From Clavibacter michiganensis (GTDB lineage Bacteria; Actinomycetota; Actinomycetes; Actinomycetales; Microbacteriaceae): a stretch of DNA of 64,000 bases. Location of the stretch: positions 930,001 through 994,000 of the forward strand of contig MDHJ01000001.1 in assembly GCA_002150995.1 (NCBI GenBank), written 5' to 3'. Shown in pieces: positions 58,273-64,000 of this stretch. The notes beneath the pieces were generated by a model. It was not told the origin of the DNA, did not search any database, and saw only the letters and a list, made by a program, of their open reading frames with translations. Position 1 is the stretch's first letter. Each line of letters opens with the position of its first letter. A program made the translations under genes and the position numbers.

Positions 58273-58541
58273 AGGTCGTCACCATCTGCGGCGTGGGGAT
58301 CGGCACGTCCGGGATCCTCAAGGTCAACGCCGAGCGGGCGCTGGCCCGCCTGGGCATCGAGGCCGACGTCACGGCCGCCGACCTCGCCAGCGTGGCGGCC
58401 GTCGCGGAGGACGCGCAGGTCATCCTCACGTCGCCCGAGCTCGTCGACCGCATCGGCGCCACCTACGCGGACGTCGTCGTCATCGACAACTACTTCGACC
58501 TCGAGGAGATCTCGGGCAAGCTCGACGCCGCGCTGGGCTGA
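58269..58541 (+). CDS. PTS EIIB component, ascorbate/lactose (SgaB-like) type
   Basis: A 90-residue Rossmann-like protein. The phosphorylation site is Cys7 in VVTICGVGIGTSGILKVN, the P-loop-like start typical of EIIB of the ascorbate and galactitol groups. ATG 58269 overlaps the EIIA stop. The last 52 bases overlap the 3' end of the opposing membrane-protein gene. No membrane partner (EIIC) is found in the window. Confidence 0.87.
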   Translation: MKVVTICGVGIGTSGILKVNAERALARLGIEADVTAADLASVAAVAEDAQVILTSPELVDRIGATYADVVVIDNYFDLEEISGKLDAALG

Positions 58542-59521
58542 TCCGGCTCCGACGTCGCCGTCGACCCCAGCGGCTCGTCCCCGTCGCCCCCCGAGCCGGC
58601 CGGCTCCCGGGGACCTCCGAGCCGGACGGCCAGCGCCGAGGCCGCCAGAGCTGCCGCCACGATGACGGCGGCCGCCGCCAGCGTCGAGGAGGACGGCGAC
58701 GTGACGGGCTCGGCGCGCAGCGCCTGCACGGCCACCAGCGCGACCACGGCGAGGTACGCGGCGGCGGCGACCGCCGTCAGCCGTACGCGCACGCGGTCCG
58801 GTGCCAGCGCGGGGATCCGCCGCCCGGCCGCGCCGATCAGGAGCGCCGCGACCGGCAGGAGCTGCAGCGCGTGCATGCCGACGAAGTGGGGGATCCGCAG
58901 GTCGCCCCCGGTCGTGCTCCAGCCGAGGACCGCGAGGCCCGCGCCGCCGTCGGGCCCGCCGACCGTGTGCGCGCCCGACACCCCGTGGAAGTCCGCGAGC
59001 TGCGCCGCGGTCGGCGACGTCATCAGGTAGGCGAGCCCCATGCCGACGAGCGCGATGGCGGCACCGGCCCGGATGCCCAGGGTGAGGGCGGGATCGGGGA
59101 GCCGGAGCCGGAGCACGGCGAGGGTCGTGAGGAACGTGCAGAGGTACAGCACGGTGATCGAGACGGCCATCACGGCCCACAGCGCAGTGGCGAGGGGGGT
59201 GGCGACGAGGAAGTGGCTCGTGGTGCCGGCCGCGGCGGCGCCGACGATCACGGCCTGCTCGACGAGGAGCGCGATCGCGACGACCGTGCCGAGCCGGTGG
59301 GCGGCGACGCGGTGCCGGGGGAGGCGCGCGATGAGCCACGCCCAGGAGACGGCGTAGACGAGGATCGACAGGGAGAACTTCGCCGGCTTGTCCCACACGG
59401 GCGCCCCTGTGACGATGCGGTCGTCCACCAGCCGCCCGACGACGCAGACGGCGGCGAGCACGAGCATGACGGCGGCCACGGTCATCAGCGGCCGGTGCCA
59501 GGCGTACGCCCGGCGGATCAT
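58490..59521 (-). CDS. Conserved membrane protein of unknown function, eight predicted helices
   Basis: A 343-residue protein. Eight hydrophobic segments are visible, the second beginning VWDKPAKFSLSILVYAVSWAW. Segment 6 carries two histidines in IPHFVGMHALQLLPVAALL, and a further His-containing THFLV-like stretch (TSHFLVATPLA) precedes segment 4. The C-terminal 45 residues are Ser/Gly/Glu-rich. I recall similar uncharacterised actinobacterial proteins with the same KPAKF and PHFxGxHALQ text but no assigned function. The histidine pair could bind heme or metal, which is speculation. It is coupled to the MerR gene by an ATGA overlap, so the regulator probably controls it. Confidence 0.75.
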   Translation of the reverse strand: MIRRAYAWHRPLMTVAAVMLVLAAVCVVGRLVDDRIVTGAPVWDKPAKFSLSILVYAVSWAWLIARLPRHRVAAHRLGTVVAIALLVEQAVIVGAAAAGTTSHFLVATPLATALWAVMAVSITVLYLCTFLTTLAVLRLRLPDPALTLGIRAGAAIALVGMGLAYLMTSPTAAQLADFHGVSGAHTVGGPDGGAGLAVLGWSTTGGDLRIPHFVGMHALQLLPVAALLIGAAGRRIPALAPDRVRVRLTAVAAAAYLAVVALVAVQALRAEPVTSPSSSTLAAAAVIVAAALAASALAVRLGGPREPAGSGGDGDEPLGSTATSEPDQPSAASSLPEISSRSK

Positions 59522-60159
59522 GCCGCACCGCCCGTCGCGCCGGCGCGGCCGGGCATCGAGACGGTCGCCTGGGCGACGCGGCGGAGACCGGCGGCGAGCT
59601 GGTCGCCGAGGACCGTGCCGACGACCATCAGCTCGGCCATGGCGGTCCGGTCGGCCCGTTGCCGCACGGCGTCGAGGTCGGCGTCGGCCTGGATGCCGGC
59701 GGCCTCGGCGTAGCGCGCGAGGTAGCCGTCGTCCATCCGGTGCCCCGAGCGCTCGAAGGCGTCGACGGCGCGCGCCGCCTGCGCGCGTCCCGCGTGGCCC
59801 TCGAGCACGCACCAGCCGGCGTCCTCGGTGACGGCGTCGACCCGGGCGAGCGCCTCGGCCGGGGGAGCCTCGGTCGGCGGGGGGCCCGGGGTGAGCGCGT
59901 CCTGCGCGACGGCGAAGACGTCCTGCACCTGCCGGGCGTCGTCGTCGAGCACGGCGAGGACCTCGCGGGCCCGTGCGACGGGCAGCCGGCCGACGTCGAT
60001 GAGGGCCCGGATCAGCCGGACGCGGCGGGCGTGCTCGTCGTCGTAGTCGGTGCGGTTGTCGCTGATGCGGGTGCCCGGGGGCAGCAGGCCCTCGCGCACG
60101 TAGTACTTGACGGTGGCGGGGGCCACTCCCGTCGCGGTGGCGAGCTCGGTGATGCGCAT
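59518..60159 (-). CDS. MerR-family transcriptional regulator
   Basis: A 213-residue protein. The N-terminal winged helix is clear: MRITELATATGVAPATVKYYVREGLLPPG, then the second helix-turn block YDDEHARRVRLIRALIDVGRLP and the dimerisation helix. The C-terminal 110 residues match no effector domain I know and lack the cysteine pattern of metal-sensing members. A Leu-Leu-Pro-Pro turn between helices is typical of the group. It should bind the palindrome just upstream and regulate itself and the membrane protein downstream. Confidence 0.9.
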   Translation of the reverse strand: MRITELATATGVAPATVKYYVREGLLPPGTRISDNRTDYDDEHARRVRLIRALIDVGRLPVARAREVLAVLDDDARQVQDVFAVAQDALTPGPPPTEAPPAEALARVDAVTEDAGWCVLEGHAGRAQAARAVDAFERSGHRMDDGYLARYAEAAGIQADADLDAVRQRADRTAMAELMVVGTVLGDQLAAGLRRVAQATVSMPGRAGATGGAA

Positions 60160-60165
60160 GCCGCG

Positions 60166-60171
60166 AGGCTA
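60166..60171 (-). promoter_or_regulatory. -10 element implying a leaderless merR transcript
   Basis: TAGCCT on the minus strand, six bases, then ATG 60159. Confidence 0.5.
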
Positions 60172-60173
60172 GC

Positions 60174-60198
60174 GTACTGATAGCGTCACTACCAGTAC
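60174..60198. promoter_or_regulatory. 25-bp interrupted palindrome, candidate MerR operator
   Basis: GTACTG and CAGTAC separated by 13 bases, placed between the candidate -10 and -35 of the merR gene. The position and symmetry are typical of MerR binding sites. Confidence 0.65.
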
Positions 60199-60246
60199 GA
60201 ACCGCGACGGATCCGCGGGCCCGGCGCAGCCCGCGGATCCGTGCGC

Positions 60247-61950
60247 TCAGAGCTCGAGCAGCCCGGGGACCGCCTGGGCGAGGTCCGCGACGATGGCGCG
60301 CGCCGCGTCCCGGCGCTCCGCGACGGTGCCGACGGTGCTCTGCGCGTCGAGGTAGACCTTGATCTTCGGCTCCGTGCCGCTCGGACGCACGATGAGGCGC
60401 GCCCCGTCGCCCAGGTGGAAGCGGAGCACGTCGCTCGGCGGCAGGTCGGCGGAGCCCTCCGCCAGGTCGTCCATGCGCTCGACCCGACGCGACCCGATCG
60501 AGGCCGGCGGCGACTGCCGCAGCTTCGCCATGATGCGGGGGATGACCGCGAGGTCGGTGACGCGCACCGAGATCTGGTCGCTCGCGAAGGACCCGAAGCG
60601 CTCGGCGAACGCGCGGTCGTAGTCGTCGATGGTCTGGCCGCGGGACTTCAGCAGCAGGACGCCGTGCAGCACCGCGACGGCGGCGGAGATGCCGTCCTTG
60701 TCGCTCGTGATCCACGGCGCCACCAGGTACCCCAGGGCCTCCTCGTAGCCGTAGACGAGGTCGGGGACGCGGCTGATCCACTTGAACCCCGTGAGCGTCT
60801 CGCGGTACCCGAAGCCGAGCTCGCGCGCGACGACCGCGAGGGCGGGCGAGGAGACCAGGGACGACGCGAACGTGCCGGTGCCGCCGTCGGCCGCGTAGCG
60901 CTCCGCGATGCCGAGCCCGAGCAGCATGCCCACCTCGTTGCCGGAGAGGCGGCGCCAGGCGCCGTGCTCGTCGGCGATCGCGACGGCCAGCCGGTCCGCG
61001 TCGGGGTCGTTCGCGATGATGAGCTCGGCGTCCGACTCGACGGCGGCCTGGAACGCCAGGTCGAGCGCGCCCGGCTCCTCCGGGTTCGGGAAGTCGACGG
61101 TGGGGAAGTCGGGGTCGGGGTCGGCCTGGGCCGCGACGAGCACCGGCCGGTCGACGCCGACGGCGTCGAAGACGCGCGCCGCGGTCTCCCACCCGACGCC
61201 GTGCAGCGGCGTGTAGACCCAGGTGAGCGGCGCGAGCGGGGCGGCGAACAGGGCCGCGGTCTCCTCCACGTAGGAGTCGACCAGCGACTCCGGTGCGAGG
61301 GAGTAGTCGTCGGCGACGGGCAGCTGCTGCACGGTGCGCTCGCCGGCGGCCTTGTGGATGAAGGCCGCGATGTCGCGGTCGGCGGGGCTGACGATCTGCG
61401 CGCCGTGGTCCTCGTCCCCGAGGTAGACCTTGTAGCCGTTGTCGCGCGCCGGGTTGTGCGACGCCGTCACCATCACCCCGGCGCTCACCGCGAGGTGCTT
61501 GACGGCGTACGCGAGCACGGGCGTCGGCAGCGCGCGGGGGAGCAGCACCGTGCGCACGCCCGCGCCGGCCATGATCCGCGCCGTGTCCTCGGCGAAGACT
61601 CGCGAGTTGTGCCGGCCGTCGTAGCCGATGACGATGCTCGGGCGGGGGCTGCGGCTCCGCAGGTAGTCGGCGAAGCCCGCCGCCGCCTGTGCGACGAGCA
61701 CGCGGTTCATGCGGTTGGGTCCCGCTCCCAGCTCTCCGCGGAGGCCCGCGGTGCCGAACTGGAGCCGGGTCTGGAACCGGTCGCGGAGGCCGGCCGCGGC
61801 CTGCTCCCGATCGGCCGCGGAGATCCCCGGGGTCGATCCGTCGAGGGCGGCGAGCAGCCCGTCGACCTCGGCCCGCGTGACCGGATCCGGGTCCTGGGCC
61901 TGCCAGGCGCGTGCGGCGGCGACCAGCGCCTGCGTCTCCTCGCGGCTCAC
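60247..61950 (-). CDS. Phospho-sugar mutase (PGM2-like phosphomannomutase/phosphopentomutase group)
   Basis: A 567-residue alpha-D-phosphohexomutase. The phosphoserine loop is TASHNPARDNGYKVY, the metal-binding loop is NDPDADRLAVA, the sugar-binding loop is GYEEALGYLV, and the phosphate-binding loop is RPSGTEPKIKVY. The long form with N-terminal LQFGTAGLRGELGAGPNRMN is the PGM2-like group, whose members can convert pentose-1-phosphates. GTG 61950 overlaps the stop of the nucleoside phosphorylase gene, so a role in converting (deoxy)ribose-1-phosphate to the 5-phosphate is likely, though hexose use is possible. Confidence 0.88.
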   Translation of the reverse strand: MSREETQALVAAARAWQAQDPDPVTRAEVDGLLAALDGSTPGISAADREQAAAGLRDRFQTRLQFGTAGLRGELGAGPNRMNRVLVAQAAAGFADYLRSRSPRPSIVIGYDGRHNSRVFAEDTARIMAGAGVRTVLLPRALPTPVLAYAVKHLAVSAGVMVTASHNPARDNGYKVYLGDEDHGAQIVSPADRDIAAFIHKAAGERTVQQLPVADDYSLAPESLVDSYVEETAALFAAPLAPLTWVYTPLHGVGWETAARVFDAVGVDRPVLVAAQADPDPDFPTVDFPNPEEPGALDLAFQAAVESDAELIIANDPDADRLAVAIADEHGAWRRLSGNEVGMLLGLGIAERYAADGGTGTFASSLVSSPALAVVARELGFGYRETLTGFKWISRVPDLVYGYEEALGYLVAPWITSDKDGISAAVAVLHGVLLLKSRGQTIDDYDRAFAERFGSFASDQISVRVTDLAVIPRIMAKLRQSPPASIGSRRVERMDDLAEGSADLPPSDVLRFHLGDGARLIVRPSGTEPKIKVYLDAQSTVGTVAERRDAARAIVADLAQAVPGLLEL

Positions 61951-62774
61951 AGGGCGCCCACGATGCGGGCGAGCATCCCGCCGATGCGGCCCTCGGCGGC
62001 GCGTCCGGCCTCGATGACCTCCTCGTGGCTGAGCGGCGTCTCCTGGATCCCCGCGGCGAGGTTCGTGATGAGCGACATGCCGAGCACCTCCATGCCGGCC
62101 TCGCGGGCTGCGATGGCCTCGAGCGCGGTGGACATGCCCACGATGTGGCCGCCGATGGCCTCCGCCATGCGCACCTCCGCGGGCGTCTCGTAGTGCGGGC
62201 CGCGGAACTGGCAGTACACGCCCTCGTCGAGGTCGGGCTCGACCTCGTGCGCGACGGCCCGGAGCCGCGCGGAGTAGAGGTCGGTGAGGTCGACGAAGGT
62301 GGCGCCCTCGAGCGGCGAGTCCGCGGTGAGGTTGATGTGGTCGCTGATGAGCACGGGCGTGCCGGGCGTCCAGTGGCGCTTGATGCCGCCCGCGCCGTTC
62401 GTGAGGATCATCGTGGTCGCGCCGGTCGCCGCCGCGGTGCGGACGCTGTGCACGACCCGCCGGACGCCGTGGCCCTCGTAGTAGTGCGTGCGCGCGCCGA
62501 TGACGAGGGCGCGCCGGCCGGACGGCAGGAGGATGCTCCGCAGCGAGCCGACGTGCCCCTCGAGGGCCGGCTTCGAGAAGCCCACGACCTCCGTGGCGGG
62601 GATGGTGGCGGTGGTCTCGCCGAGGAGGTCCGCCGCCCGCCCCCACCCGCTGCCGAGCGTGAGGGCGATGTCGTGGCGCTCGACGCCCGTGAGCTCGGCG
62701 ATCTTCCGGGCCGCCTCGCGCGCGATCTCCTGGGGGTCGGCGTCGGGCGACTCGAGGGGGTTGCTGTAGGTCAT
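61947..62774 (-). CDS. Purine-nucleoside phosphorylase
   Basis: A 275-residue class I (trimeric) PNP. Motifs: LTLGSGWGRAADLLG binds phosphate, VIGARTHYYEGHGVRRVV, TMILTNGAGGIKRHWTPGTPVLISDHINL, YCQFRGPHYETPAEVRM, and the purine-site text VLGMSLITNLAAGIQ. It cleaves inosine and guanosine to base and ribose-1-phosphate. It is first in a two-gene transcript with the phosphosugar mutase and has a leaderless start. Confidence 0.93.
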   Translation of the reverse strand: MTYSNPLESPDADPQEIAREAARKIAELTGVERHDIALTLGSGWGRAADLLGETTATIPATEVVGFSKPALEGHVGSLRSILLPSGRRALVIGARTHYYEGHGVRRVVHSVRTAAATGATTMILTNGAGGIKRHWTPGTPVLISDHINLTADSPLEGATFVDLTDLYSARLRAVAHEVEPDLDEGVYCQFRGPHYETPAEVRMAEAIGGHIVGMSTALEAIAAREAGMEVLGMSLITNLAAGIQETPLSHEEVIEAGRAAEGRIGGMLARIVGAL

Positions 62775-62780
62775 CCCCCG

Positions 62781-62786
62781 ATCCTA
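62781..62786 (-). promoter_or_regulatory. -10 element implying a leaderless PNP transcript
   Basis: TAGGAT on the minus strand, six bases, then ATG 62774. Confidence 0.5.
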
Positions 62787-62863
62787 AATGCGCGCTCCCG
62801 CGCCGTCCGGGCCGCCGCGGGCCCGGTTCGCGCGCGGGGCGCGGCCTGCGGGATGATGTGCGC

Positions 62864-64000
62864 ATGGGATACGAGTTCGAGGCCACGCAGAGGATCGTCG
62901 TGCTCGGAGGCGGCCCCGGGGGATACGAGGCCGCGATCGCCGGCGCGCAGCTCGGCGCGGAGGTGACGCTCGTGGAGCGCGTCGGCGTCGGCGGCTCCGC
63001 CGTCATGACCGACGTGGTCCCCTCGAAGACCCTCATCGCCACGGCCGAGGCCACGAACGCGCTCGGAGAGGCGGCCGACCTCGGCGTCCAGTTCTTCTCC
63101 CGGGGCGAGCAGAGCCGCCGCCCCGTCCGCCCCGAGGTGGCCGTCAACCTCCAGGCCGTGAACGACCGGCTCCTGCGCCTCGCGCGCCAGCAGTCCGAGG
63201 ACATGAAGTCGAGCCTCATCCGCGCGGGCGTCCGCATCGTCCAGGGCGAGGGGCGGCTGGACGGCCCGAACCGCGTCGTCGTCTCCACGGGACGCGGCGG
63301 CGGCGGCACCGACTTCGACGAGATCGACGCCGACACCACGGTCATCTCCACGGGCGCGAGCCCCCGCATCCTCGACACCGCGCGGCCCGACGGCGAGCGG
63401 ATCCTCACCTGGACGCAGCTGTACACGATGGACTCGGTGCCCGAGCACCTCATCGTCGTCGGATCCGGGGTCACCGGGGCCGAGTTCGCCTCCGCCTACA
63501 CGGCGCTCGGCGCGAAGGTCACGCTCATCTCCTCCCGCGACCAGGTCCTGCCCGGCGAGGACGCCGACGCGGCCCGCGTCATCGAGGACGTCTTCACCCG
63601 CAACGGCATGACCGTGCTCTCGAAGTCGCGCGCCGAGTCCGTCGTGCGCGACGGCGACCGCGTGGTCGCGACGCTCACCGACGGCCGCGTGGTCGAGGGC
63701 AGCCACTGCCTCATGGCGGTCGGGTCCGTGCCGAACACGGCCGGCATCGGCCTCGAGGAGGCGGGCGTCCAGCTGAGCGACTCCGGCCACATCCGCGTCA
63801 ATCGCGTGGCGCGCACCTCCGTGCCGAGCGTGTACGCGGCCGGCGACTGCACCACGTTCCTGCCGCTCGCGTCCGTGGCGTCCATGCAGGGCCGCACGGC
63901 GGTCTACCACGCGATGGGCGACGCGGTGAGCCCCACCGAGCTCCGCAACGTGACGTCGAACATCTTCACCCAGCCGGAGATCGCCACGGTCGGCTGGTCC
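62864..64000 (+). CDS. LpdA-type NAD(P)H-quinone dehydrogenase, pyridine nucleotide-disulfide family (3' end outside window)
   Basis: The first 379 codons of a flavoprotein. FAD-binding IVVLGGGPGGYEAAIAGAQLGAEV is at the N-terminus, NAD-binding IVVGSGVTGAEFASAYTALGAKV at about 194-216, and the second FAD motif is PSVYAAGDCTT. At the position of the redox disulfide the text is GVGGSAVMTDVVPSKTL, with no cysteines. That matches mycobacterial LpdA (Rv3303c), an NAD(P)H:quinone reductase, and excludes a lipoamide dehydrogenase role. The frame is open to the last base; the dimerisation domain has just begun (NIFTQPEIATVGWS). Confidence 0.87.
   Translation, partial: MGYEFEATQRIVVLGGGPGGYEAAIAGAQLGAEVTLVERVGVGGSAVMTDVVPSKTLIATAEATNALGEAADLGVQFFSRGEQSRRPVRPEVAVNLQAVNDRLLRLARQQSEDMKSSLIRAGVRIVQGEGRLDGPNRVVVSTGRGGGGTDFDEIDADTTVISTGASPRILDTARPDGERILTWTQLYTMDSVPEHLIVVGSGVTGAEFASAYTALGAKVTLISSRDQVLPGEDADAARVIEDVFTRNGMTVLSKSRAESVVRDGDRVVATLTDGRVVEGSHCLMAVGSVPNTAGIGLEEAGVQLSDSGHIRVNRVARTSVPSVYAAGDCTTFLPLASVASMQGRTAVYHAMGDAVSPTELRNVTSNIFTQPEIATVGWS

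Overview
The window is about 73% G+C DNA from a high-GC actinobacterium. The gene set and protein style (TadA/DUF4244/TadE secretion cluster beside topA-tmk-holB, a Pat-1-like serine protease, ribDE-BA-H under an FMN riboswitch, sdhCDAB, a BMP-type nucleoside transporter) fit Microbacteriaceae, most likely Clavibacter. That assignment is inference from gene content; no rRNA is present. The window contains no phage, insertion sequence, CRISPR array or obvious island.

Layout. 1-2.9 kb: the end of a Tad/Flp-type pilus or secretion operon. 3.1-9.5 kb: topA-tmk-holB-lipoprotein hydrolase, coupled by 4-base overlaps. 9.55 kb: tRNA-Thr(CGT). 9.8-14.8 kb: dacB, pncA, an aldehyde dehydrogenase, a SpoU methyltransferase and a DUF2834 protein. 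14.8-19.7 kb: an ABC exporter opposite a three-gene ATPase/permease/permease exporter. 19.8-24.3 kb: secreted serine protease, ribokinase-like kinase, MOSC protein and MHS-family symporter. 24.5-31.1 kb (minus strand): two ATPases, an MFS exporter, a binding lipoprotein and a fused double permease behind a Fur/Zur-like inverted repeat. This resembles an opine-metallophore export/import cassette without its biosynthesis genes. 31.2-35.0 kb: riboflavin operon and FMN riboswitch. 35.1-39.1 kb: HAD phosphatase, trpS, xth, YihY. 39.2-44.6 kb: PTS enzyme I facing sdhCDAB. 44.7-47.1 kb: divergent glycosyltransferase and manC. 47.2-62.8 kb: nucleoside acquisition and salvage (two BMP lipoproteins, ATPase, two permeases, cdd, deoA, nucleoside hydrolase, add, an EIIA/EIIB pair without EIIC, a MerR/membrane-protein pair, a phosphosugar mutase and a purine nucleoside phosphorylase). 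62.9-64 kb: a truncated LpdA-type flavoprotein.

Two global patterns stand out. First, eight otherwise intact genes each carry one frameshift. All eight are explained by one missing base, seven at a G or C run and one at a CC pair, which points to systematic undercalling in the assembly more than to gene decay. These genes are marked as frameshifted but are probably functional in the organism. Second, many transcription units begin with a TANNNT hexamer 6-8 bases before the start codon and lack a Shine-Dalgarno sequence, so leaderless mRNAs appear common.

How the genes cooperate. Nucleosides enter through the BMP-ABC system. Cytidine and adenosine are deaminated (cdd, add), bases are released by phosphorolysis or hydrolysis (deoA, PNP, nucleoside hydrolase), and the mutase can feed the pentose phosphate into central metabolism. 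FMN sensing controls the rib operon, while FAD- and Fe-S-dependent succinate dehydrogenase has an iron-box-like element upstream.
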